Shown here in pieces: positions 55,696 through 64,000 of a stretch of DNA of 64,000 nucleotides (its first letter is position 1; every line of letters begins with the position of its first letter). Source of the DNA: Piezodorus guildinii (lineage: Eukaryota > Arthropoda > Insecta > Hemiptera > Pentatomidae); the NCBI GenBank assembly GCA_023052935.1, contig CM041295.1, forward strand, positions 16,120,880-16,184,879. The letters are read 5' to 3'. The notes under the pieces were generated by a model. It did no database searches. It had not been told where the DNA came from and worked only from the letters and a program-made list of their open reading frames with translations. Made by a program: the position numbers and the translations under genes.

Positions 55696-57004
55696 TCATT
55701 AGATATAATCGAATAGAAGATTTAGATTAAAATAAATATTGAGAGTACAAATATGTCAAAATATCAATTTATTAAAAAATGTCCCTTAGTGCCTTTTGAA
55801 AATCAATGTTTCAATTGCTTTTACGATTAAGTTGGACTATATTATTAAACTACAAATATTAACAAAACATAACATAATAACTAAACAAATGGTTACAAAT
55901 TCTTCATAAGCGGACAGTGGATAATGTATAAATTATCCTAAATAAACATTTATGTGTATAAATATAAAGAAAAACAAACAAGACATCAAATCTAATTCTC
56001 GATAATAATAATTTTAAGATTTACTTCAAATAAATACAAATTAAGCCTTTTTGAATACACATGCCTATATAATTAGACAATAGGTGTTTAACATGATAAC
56101 TTTCATATAGTGTTATATATTGTAATGTATTGAGGATACTGAGGGGAGTTCATTATCAAATAATTTTAATATTAAACAATAAAAGATTAAGAAACTTTTG
56201 TCGGCAAAACATCAAAAGGCGTTTACCTCCATGGGGCCCCCCAGCAATATATATGTAACTCGGGAAACTTCCTAGACAGTAGGACAAAGGATTCCCGCCA
56301 TGGGGCACTTCCCAGATCAGCCCCGCCCGAGGTGAAGACGGTGAGGAGAAGATTCGAAAAGGGCAGTCAAGTTTTATTCTCAAGAAGAGGCAGTCTCATT
56401 CCATCCTCAAGAAGAGGTGAGTCGGGTTCCATCTAGAAGAAGAGATGTCCCTCTGGGGGTCAGATAGAGCAGCTGGAGATCTGAGAGCCTAGAACGAACG
56501 CCTGAGACAATTTCCACCTCCGCCAGCCGACAAAGTGTCAGAAGGTAATATTTCATTGTAATATTGTTTGGCAAGATCAACTATAAGAAATCGCTTAGTA
56601 TTCTCAACAGTGTTTAAGTTAATGTAAATAATAATGACATTTATTAAAACACGTCTAATTTAATGTTCCCCTGCATGCGACCTACTGAGATTGGTAAACA
56701 CGAAACCTTTGGAAACAAAATCCAATGATTTCATTGAATATTAGTCTATATCTACAATAAATATATCAAATAAACTAGTTTTTGAAACTACCGCTGCCTT
56801 AACGAAAAGCAGCCGGTCAAAAACATAGCAATATATACATATATTCAAAATATAAGTCATATTATTTATTATTATATATATCAAAAATAATGATTTTAAT
56901 GTGATAAGAATCAAAGTTAGTATAATAATATAATAATGAGAGATTTTTTCGTTTCCTGTAAAATTTTCTCGAATGGATATAGTACGTCTTGGAAATCAAC
57001 GTCT
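55696..57004. other. No gene; GC-richer patch 56200-56560
   Basis: The patch has CTCAAGAAGAGG twice (56380-56391 and 56411-56422) and no domain I recognise. TGTATTGAGGATACTGAGGG (56126-56145) resembles 19289-19306 and 30750-30770. Confidence 0.4.
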
Positions 57005-57180
57005 CAATTGAGGATTTTGGATTGTAAGGATGGATACGAGAAAAATTCGATGGTTTACTAGAGCCCAAAATTCAATTTCGTAAGTCCAGATTGGCCTTAT
57101 GATATTCATATAGATGATCCTTTTGTAGTTAAGTGGAAGGTTTGAGCGTTTGTCTAGTAAGTGTTGAAGCAGCCGAAACC
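57005..57180 (-). mobile_element. Family A LINE scrap
   Basis: GATTTTGGATTGTAAGGATG, GATGGTTTACTAGAGCCCAA and GAGCGTTTGTCTAGTAAGTG match minus-strand A ORF2 around the WTYG region. The 68-codon minus frame nearby begins in it. It is followed by sequence that also follows the scrap at 54.13 kb. Confidence 0.7.
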
Positions 57181-57310
57181 TTTAAGTTTAATTTAAGATA
57201 CTGTTGTAATGATGTCGTTCATTCACTATAGCCAAGCAATATTATTATATTTTTAAACAATTGTTATTTCTAACGTAATTGAACGCCAAGAAAAGCTCAT
57301 TTTTTTTTTT

Positions 57311-57955
57311 AATATTTTATTTTTGCCACGGTATAAAATCCGCGTTATTGCAGGTTATTGTTTGAACAATAACTTGATCGAACCGTCGAACTACTCAAAA
57401 CTTTCATCATCAGAACTAAGATTAATGGACTTTTTATTTGACTTCGAAGAAACTTTAATGTAACTTCAGAAGGCCATAGTGGAGACGACGTTTTACAATT
57501 TTTTTTATTACCTTCAGTCCTTGAAGGTTAATCTTGGTCACATCAAAATTGTTTCGATATTCAATATCAAGGTCCAAATTATTCTTACAAAGGATAATTT
57601 TTTTAAATATATAAATAAATTGGACCGTTTTACAAGTTGAAATATGTTCAAAATTGTTTACCTCGATTTCCCCCAATTTCGTTTACCTTTAATTATTTGT
57701 TTACGTACAATTCCCAAGCACAGATTTGCGAAACGTAAAAAATGAAATAAAGAAAAATTAGTATACATATTCTTTTAAATAGTAGTATTAATACAATATA
57801 TTATACCTAGGAAGGTGATAAAGGAAATAAGTTATACCAAAATAGAAATTTAGAATCGAACAAAGCAACAATTAAATGTTAAATATCATAAGTATAACAG
57901 ATAATGTGGAAAATCCTATATATAAAAGTAAAATTATAAACTATATAAAAACATA
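57311..57955. other. No gene seen
   Basis: AT-rich. A 73-codon minus-strand frame (57455-57676) lacks a recognisable domain. Confidence 0.4.
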
Positions 57956-57959
57956 CATA

Positions 57960-58460
57960 AAAAATCTGGTGCGGGCAAAACACGACTTTCACTTAAAATT
58001 AAAGGTACTTTAGGGGAAGAAAATTTAAAATATCGGCATTTAAGCCCTGTCAGACCATTTTTATCCAAATAAAACCTACACGATATTAAATCCCATTAAA
58101 TTTTACATCGATATAGCGAGTTTAATCAAAATCGTCGGAACCGTTTTCGAGAAAATCGAAAAAAGATGCAAAATGCATGGTATAAAGTGCCTCTTCTGGT
58201 AAGCTCATTTTGATGAAAAAAGTTTTGTCACGTTTCGGGCGTATAGTAGTCTTAATTAAGAAATTTCAGTTTCATAGGACTTACCGTTTCCGCCCGGGAG
58301 TTACCACACACACACACACACACACACAGACCTTTTTGCGGGACTTGGTTATTTGGACTCAGGGGACCCTAAAACGTGTATTTCCGTTGAAAACTGGAAT
58401 TCGAAAATTTTCACGATCGCAATACTTCCTCTTACTATATATAGTAAGTTAAAGTAAAAA
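57960..58460 (+). repeat. Repeat X copy (short form)
   Basis: Runs from CTGGTGCGGGCAAAACACGA and CTTTCACTTA through AAGCCCTGTCAGACC, GATATAGCGAGTTTAATCAA, ATGCATGGTATAAAGTGCCT, a CA tract (58302-58329) and GACTCAGGGGACCC to CTATATATAGTAAGTTAAAG. It is about half the length of the 27555-28470 copy because the section holding ACCGTTGGAGAGC is absent. The 80-codon frame here is repeat translation. Confidence 0.75.
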
Positions 58461-58734
58461 TGAATGAGATGAAAAACCACTTTAAGAAGTACTAAGCTGA
58501 AGGAAGATCCAATTACAAATGAGTTTGTGTTAAATTATACTTTTCTTTTTTATATCCCTTAATTTGAGTATATACAATATACAATGTCAACGTCATATCT
58601 ACAAAAAAAATTATATAAACATACAATTGATATAGTATATAGTAAGTGAAAGTAAAAAACCATATTTATATATTTTGTAACTCCATAAATGTTATATATG
58701 TTTTAAGATACGTAGGGTCCGAATAGTAATTTTA

Positions 58735-59060
58735 AAAAAACTCCGTTTTTACGGCTGCGGCTTTTCCCCGCAACTACTAGACCATTGTTTTTTAAACTCA
58801 GCACAAAGATACTTAGGCATTCATCGATGATCCTAACTCCTAGACGTTCATATCGATCCATCAGGTCAAAATAGCGGCGGATTAAATATAATTTAATTTA
58901 ATAACTCAGTTATTTTTGAAGAGAAAAAATTCATTAAAGTTTTTAACCAAGAAACCACGAATCATTATAAAACAGAAAAGAAAAAAAAGAAAAAGAAAAA
59001 TTTACACATAAATACGTCTATAACTCAGTTTTTTTTTTAAGATAGAGACAAAATTTATTG
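58735..59060 (-). repeat. Repeat Y copy
   Basis: The reverse complement of about 3090-3300 (GATGATCCTAACTCCTAGAC, AATAACTCAGTTATTTTTGA). A purine-rich A/G tract (58972-59000) resembles the complement of the T/C tract at 2918-2944. Confidence 0.55.
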
Positions 59061-59318
59061 ATTTTTGGATATTTCAGTAGGAAAGTTTCTTGAAAACGAA
59101 AAAAGAATCATTCAAATCGGTTTAAAAATAGCAGAGATATGTCTTTTTGAAATTACTAATGGTGATTGGCCATTTTCATTAAAATTATTTATTGTTTTTC
59201 ATATACATTAATTGCCTTAAAACAGCTATGGAAACAGTTTACCCTAACATAGTTATTTGGATATGTTAAACCATAGTGTAATAACTTGAAGCGTTTTTTA
59301 TTGTAATTTACAACTGAT

Positions 59319-59323
<5 letters not shown>
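59061..59323. other. No gene seen
   Basis: AT-rich sequence leading to an A33 tract (59324-59356). Confidence 0.4.
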
Positions 59324-59356
<33 letters not shown>

Positions 59357-59357
<1 letters not shown>

Positions 59358-59783
59358 AATCTTACTTTATACCGCGACCTAAGTATTCCATTTATTTTAG
59401 ACCTTATACCATCAAAATTCTCTAAATTCCATCAGAACGTTATCCATCACCCTAATTCCCTAGCTCAATCCTTATCCAGCTCCACACATCCTTACCACCC
59501 CCCTAGAAGGTTAAAACGGCAGTGGCCTCGAGATCTCTTGTAGCACTGGCTAGATTCTTCACTCACGTGCTGTATGCTTGAGGATTGTACATAGGTATGA
59601 GTGAATTTTGTATATATTTTTATTGATTTTGTTTTGTATATATGTATATTGTATTATTATTATATAAATTTATTGTTTTGTATATATCGTGTGAATGTAG
59701 TACTTTATCACTATTAATAATGTCCTAATTGGACTGATTGTAATATTACTTCATAAAGAACTGTCTCTCTCTCTCTCTCTCTC

Positions 59784-59810
<27 letters not shown>
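59357..59810 (+). mobile_element. 5'-truncated family B LINE
   Basis: Holds the ORF2 end: YRDLSIPFILDLIPSKFSKF, HHPNSLAQSLSSSTHPYHPP and RRLKRQWPRDLL with stop near 59540, then a 3' UTR with GTGTGAATGTAGTACTTTAT. It ends in a (TC)n tract (59762-59783) and A27. The TC tract between UTR and tail is not seen in the other copies. An A33 tract (59324-59356) directly precedes the LINE sequence. Confidence 0.82.
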
Positions 59811-59814
<4 letters not shown>

Positions 59815-59815
<1 letters not shown>

Positions 59816-60150
59816 GTAAATATAAAAAGCCATGTTATTATGACATGGTCTGACGTAGGTCCCTTGGACATCTTCTTTCCAGAGGTCACTGGTATTATCA
59901 GGAATCGGAGAGGGAGGATGATTTGAATATTTGATGGAAAATAGGAGTGAGAATAGTAGGAAAGATTGAGGATTTTACGAATGATTCTGGATTGTAAAGA
60001 TTGAATATGAGAGGAATGCGATAATTTAGTGGAACTATAAATCTAAGTTGGATTTTCCTTTTCACACTCATGTAGATGCGGCGTTTTTACCTAATTGGGT
60101 GTTTAAAGCGTTTGCCGAATAAGTTTCAAAGAAGGCGGAATTTGCAAAAC
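59815..60150 (-). mobile_element. Decayed family A LINE fragment
   Basis: Minus-strand blocks CATCTTCTTTCCAGAGGTCA, GTATTATCAGGAATCGGAGA, GATTTTACGAATGATTCTGG and TCATGTAGATGCGGCG are in A order, with a deletion between about 59960 and 59970. No frame survives. Its tail lies next to the B tail, giving two LINE 3' ends facing each other. Confidence 0.7.
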
Positions 60151-60481
60151 AGTTTTCGGTTCAAATATTTAAACATATTACAATATTAATACTACTGCAG
60201 TTAGAACAAGCTACGTGGGAGACCGGAAACCAGGTGGAAAGGCTGAATAAATAAAGATACTGCAGTCCTACATGCAATGAGTTAAAAAACAATAAGGAGA
60301 GGAACGAAAAGGCGAAGGTGCGAGTAGTGCTGGAGTATAAAGCCGTCACCTTATCAACCTCGATTTGGAAGTCTAAATAGATTAAAATTTATTACTAGCC
60401 GAAAGCATTGATTGTGTTATATGTGGCTACTAATTAGAACACATGCTTTTTAAGTGTTTAATAAGATAAGATTGTGAGAGT

Positions 60482-61526
60482 TGTTGGAACGGTGTGGATC
60501 AAATATGTTGTAATGTTAGTTATGGGTTAATGAAGTGCATTTTGAATTAGTACTTGGTTTGATTTAATAATTAAGGATAAGTAATATTAAAAATGATGTC
60601 AGGTTTTTACGAACTGTCACGTTCCGTAATTCTGTAATATTGGTAACGTCTACTGTAACCATTATTAATTTGAATTGTATACAGTTATTTGGCCGTTCAT
60701 TATGGATACAGAACTCTTAACAAGAAAGACGTCAGTCTTAAGAGGAAGACTAAAACGTATGTTGAGCTTCTTATCATCTCCAGGCTTTAAGGATTCATCA
60801 ATATTTGAATTAAAAGAGAGGAGTAGTGAATCAAGTAAAATTTTTAGTGAGTTTAATGAACTATCAGTTCATTTGCTAGACACTATAGACGATGCTTATA
60901 TTGAGAAATTTGAAAAGGATTATTTCCAAATTAAAAGTGTTTTGGGAGAAAAAATAGCAGAAGCTTCCCCAAAAAAATATTGATTATACAGCTTCAAGTT
61001 TCAATATCAAATGTGAGGTCGCACCGATTAGGATTCCAGTGTTTAATTGTGAATGAATTGTGAAATTCCTTTTATGAATTGCTTAGGTCTTTCGTTCATG
61101 AAAATCAATTATTAGATGACGTTCGACGTTTTAAGATCCTAAAATCATCACTGGAGGGAGAACCATTAGATAGGCTATCGGGACTAGACATAACCTCGGC
61201 TAATTATGCCGTAGCTCTTGATAGATTAATCGATGTTTATCAAAAAAATAAGTGTGTTGTGTATAAACATTTAGGGAGGGTTCTAGACCATCCTATGGTA
61301 GAGTCAAGCGAGAGTATCAAAACTTTGGTTAATAATACCAGATCGGTTCTACATGCTGTTAAAAGTTTTGGCATGAACACTAAAAGCTGGAATGCTATCA
61401 TACAATTGAGGAGTTGTTGGAACGGTGTAGATCAAATATGTTGTAATGTTAGTTATAGGTTAATGAAGTGCATTTTGAATTAGTACTTGGTTTGATTTAA
61501 TAATTAAGGATAAGTGATATTAAACA
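60482..61526 (+). mobile_element. Deleted BEL/Pao LTR retrotransposon with short direct repeats
   Basis: Two 112-base direct repeats, 60482-60593 and 61415-61526, differ at about four positions. Each starts TGTTGGAACGGTG, and the right one ends in CA, as LTRs do. GAGGAG just before the right repeat resembles a polypurine tract. Between them is a gag remnant of BEL/Pao type. No protease, RT or integrase is present. No matching 5-bp target duplication was found. The repeats may be truncated LTRs or full short ones. Confidence 0.6.
60702..61420 (+). pseudogene. BEL/Pao gag remnant (DUF1759-type)
   Basis: Starts MDTELLTRKTSVLRGRLKRM, continues with an acidic helical stretch (FNELSVHLLDTIDDAYIEKF) and stops at 60981-60983. 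After a gap of about 100 bases it resumes as SFVHENQLLDDVRRFKILKS, GEPLDRLSGLDITSANYAVA, DRLIDVYQKNKCVVYKHLGR and VLHAVKSFGMNTKSWNAII. The F-x-x-L/V-H...L-x-x-L-x-G-x-x-x-x-x-I...Y-x-x-A-x-x-x-L order is the DUF1759 region of BEL/Pao gag. It runs straight into the right direct repeat, so all downstream genes are deleted. Confidence 0.75.
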
Positions 61527-62394
61527 GAATGAGTCTCTACTTTCTCACTTTATATAAAATAGGTTGGTAGCCTGTAAAATAAATCGTCAATTTTTATTTT
61601 TAATCTACGAAAAAAATTATCTACGTACAAGTTACAAAAAATCAAAAAATCTTTTGCGCACCAGACTTTCACTTGCCTCGGTTGTTAATATCAATTCAAG
61701 TCTTTTTAATACATTTAGAGATAAAAATAAATTGAAAAATATAGGCTATTATGGCAGAAAATTCATGGAACAATGTCAAACTAATAATATCCTTCCTCCT
61801 TTGAAGCCGGTTAAAAATGCAGAAATGAAACAATCTGGTTGAGGAATCAAAACTTCTACGAGCATACGGAAACGAATGGCTAGTTTAATTAAATCATATG
61901 ATACGTGGCTTTCAATATCAGAACACATGAAATGGTAATTAACTATCTCAAATACACACTCCGACCCACGTAGTGATGACTCTCGGTGTTATAAGCTCAA
62001 GTTACAACCGCTTAACACACTTCATTAAGGGCTGTCTAAACAGCAATAATTGTCCCTTCATTTTATTACAGAGGTTTGCTGGTGTTTAGTTTCAGTGTTT
62101 GCATAGCTTCAGAGGTGCTTCCCAATTGGCTGCTATCATTTGGGGGCGGGTCCCTTTAGTCGTGTTGCAAACCACTATGCCGCCCTCAAACAGTAGAATC
62201 CAAACTCACTTATGTTATGACCGCTTCCCCTTTGCCTGCTCTAATAACATGTTCAATGTTGTCTGCCGCACTGTCCCTTCATTTCCACTCTTGTTTGTGC
62301 AAATAGAATCATTCCCCACTGCTTACTTAGCTTAGGGATATTTGCGGTTGACTAGCCTCTCTTCATTAATTGATAATAAAAATATGTTTGTTTA
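61527..62394. other. No gene; X-type terminus and GC-richer patch
   Basis: GCGCACCAGACTTTCACTTG (61654-61673) with CCTCGGTTGTTAA is an X-type terminus. The patch 62090-62335 has an open frame of 78 codons without a recognisable domain. Confidence 0.4.
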
Positions 62395-62576
62395 TTCATT
62401 TAACTCAACTTTTATGATGCTGTGACTAATCGGACGACGCTACAGTATGAGTCCTAAATTTTGCCCATCCAGGTTTAATTAGGATGAAGATATTTAAATA
62501 GTACCTGACATCACATAGGCTCGGGACCACCATCTTACGTCCCATCCGAGGGACGGCATGACGAAGGATTTTTATT

Positions 62577-62633
<57 letters not shown>

Positions 62634-62752
62634 CCGAGGGCCGTCTGGTGGTTTTGAAACCATAGCCGTGGGCATAGAAGGTTGTTATGCTAGCTTTTAA
62701 ACCTGCCAAAACACAGGTTTCTTTCAGCATTCAACATTGGAGCATTATCAAT
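62395..62752 (-). repeat. SINE S1 copy with T53 tract
   Basis: The body (TTATGATGCTGTGACTAATC, CACATAGGCTCGGGACCACC) and the head side (GGGCATAGAAGGTTGTTATG, CTAGC) are separated by 53 T at 62579-62631. In the 53.1 kb copy the same position has only 9 T. The flank ACATTGGAGCATTATC matches that copy. M3 lies immediately beyond. Confidence 0.65.
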
Positions 62753-62754
62753 TA

Positions 62755-63662
62755 TTGGGTTGTGTCACATGAAATATCCGTTTTCAAGGTAAAGGATTTT
62801 TATTGAAAATACGATATGAAAACAAGAAAATTTTTGATTCGAAGTATTTACTTTCTTTTTCTACACATTTTTCCCAACGTGACACCAACTTTTTTATCCC
62901 CGAACTGAAAAATTCTGAGCTTTGAAGTGAAAACAAATCTGAAAACCCAATTTTCACTTGATCATCATTTTCAAAAAGTTTTTCTTTAACGAAGTTGTCA
63001 AAATTCCTGAACAGGTGGCAATCTGTTGGAGACAAGTCGGGAGAATATGGTGGGTGCGGAAGAACTTCGTAGCCCAGTTATTTCAATTTTTGCACGGTAT
63101 ATTTTGAAAGATGGGGTCTTGCTGACGCTCAGTAAGATCATGAGGTACCCATGTTTTCCCACACTTTAAATGTCTGGAAACGGTAGATGCACTTGCATTT
63201 AGTTGTGCTGAGAGTCCTTTAACTGTTTGGTAGGGGTTTCTTTCTACTGTGTGTTTGAGGACATCGTTGTCTATTACGGACGGAGGTCTTCCTCGGGGCA
63301 AGTTTTCCAAGTCGGTATCCCCAGCTGAAAACTTAGCAAACCAACGGCGAATGGTCCGTTCATTAACAATAGCTTCCCCAAAAGCCTCGCAAATATTTCT
63401 AGCGGCCTCAGCTGCTGAATGGCCTAGTTTAAACTCGTACAAAAATATTACTCGAAAATCTCGTGTTTCCATGTTCATATTTGGAGGTATACTAAAAAGG
63501 GGGGAATTGAATGGGAAGCTAATGTTCATAAAACAAAGGTAGAGGATTAGTAAATGTTTACTTTAAATATGTAAACATTCGGAAGAAAGCAATAGAAACC
63601 TGCAAAATCTTTTATTTATTTCAGAAACTATAAAAACGGACATTTCATGTGAAACAACCTAA
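62755..63662 (-). mobile_element. mariner element M3, internally deleted, 908 bp
   Basis: Same family as M2: left end TTGGGTTGTGTCACATGAAA, right end TTTCATGTGAAACAACCTAA. The left TA (62753-62754) is present, while the right flank reads GA where M2 has TA. The inner deletion is at the same place as in M2. Confidence 0.88.
62784..63529 (-). pseudogene. M3 mariner transposase remnant
   Basis: Begins MNMETRDFRVIFLYEFKLGH in the helix-turn-helix region (M at 63475; the frame is open a little further upstream), then NERTIRRWFAKFSAGDTDLE, STVSRHLKC, a short loss, TWVPHDLTERQ, and the same junction as M2. The C-terminal part (MSPTDCHLFRNFDNFVKEKL ... WEKCVEKESKYF) lies in another frame at 63035-62784. 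The first aspartate box is absent. Confidence 0.86.
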
Positions 63663-64000
63663 GAGTACGAGTGATAGCTTCCGATAAAAAAAATGGCAAT
63701 TAAGAAATGAAATTTACAAATCCAGTCAAAAATACAATCTATTAAGTTGTTTGAAGAATATGATATTATAATGAATTGAAAATCAACTAACCGTATAGTA
63801 CGAAAGCTAGCAAAGTCACGAATACATACATAAAATACATTTTAGTATGGCCCATTTTTTTTTTTTCCGAGAGGTAGATTTTCAGGAAGTGAATAGGAAG
63901 CAAAGATTAAAACTAGTTGTTAGACGGAAAATGTAGGTTCTCATAAAGATAAACCAGTTTTGGGCTAAAATTAAAATAAAACTAACAAATTTTAAACTAT
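63663..64000. other. Window end; decayed family A scrap
   Basis: 63797-63815 (TATAGTACGAAAGCTAGCA) resembles the S1 flank at 53219. 63870-63975 (GGAAGCAAAGATTAAAACTA, TTTTGGGCTAAAAT) is a weak minus-strand A match that runs toward the window edge. Confidence 0.4.

Noticed and set aside
56156..56383. GC-richer patch as an exon of a host gene
   Set aside because: The 75-codon frame has no recognisable domain, splice sites could not be justified, and the repeated CTCAAGAAGAGG suggests a repeat.
62099..62335. 78-codon frame as a host gene
   Set aside because: Composition is more balanced than its surroundings, but no domain, partner exon or conserved motif could be named.

Overview
This is a stretch of animal, probably insect, nuclear DNA. 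It is strongly AT-rich and full of homopolymers and TA arrays. Its recognisable protein fragments belong to element groups common in arthropods: Jockey-like LINEs, RTE-like and CR1/L2-like LINE ends, mariner, pogo/Tigger, BEL/Pao, and probable Transib-like and Harbinger-like non-autonomous transposons. I found no host protein-coding gene, rRNA or true tRNA gene. The species cannot be named from the sequence.

Two long LINEs dominate. Jockey-like family B is represented by an essentially complete 4.8 kb copy at 22285-27069 (+), bounded by a 13-bp target-site duplication, with ORF1 (gag with zinc knuckles) and ORF2 (endonuclease plus reverse transcriptase) broken by only a few single-base shifts. 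Jockey-like family A has a long, more frameshifted copy at about 47.0-51.86 kb (+). Around them lie more than a dozen 5'-truncated relatives on both strands. Other LINE pieces are a CR1/L2-like family C (19.86, 29.7 and 33.4 kb), RTE-like ends (2.1, 9.4, 45.9, 53.5 kb), and pieces of unassigned clades (4.67-5.39, 12.43, 52.5 kb).

DNA transposons: an 846-bp Transib-like element (39636-40481) whose ends read as heptamer, 23-bp spacer and nonamer with a 5-bp duplication; a 1265-bp Harbinger-like element (17121-18385); four mariner relics (36.2, 42.9, 45.0, 62.8 kb), two sharing one internal deletion; and a pogo/Tigger relic (34.77-35.61 kb). A BEL/Pao gag remnant between short direct repeats lies at 60.48-61.53 kb. 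Two tRNA-related SINE families, an unassigned interspersed repeat X, and a fold-back repeat F fill much of the rest.

The layout is a nested archive. B sits in F, Harbinger in A, Transib in SINE S1, A in an RTE end, B in the C 3' end, C in an A 3' UTR, and a B tail in X. Several duplications at these junctions can be read directly and give a relative order of insertion. Nothing here looks like an operon or a defence system. The points of most interest are the Transib-like ends, the shared mariner deletion, the nearly intact LINE and an 18-unit minisatellite grown from a LINE 3' UTR.
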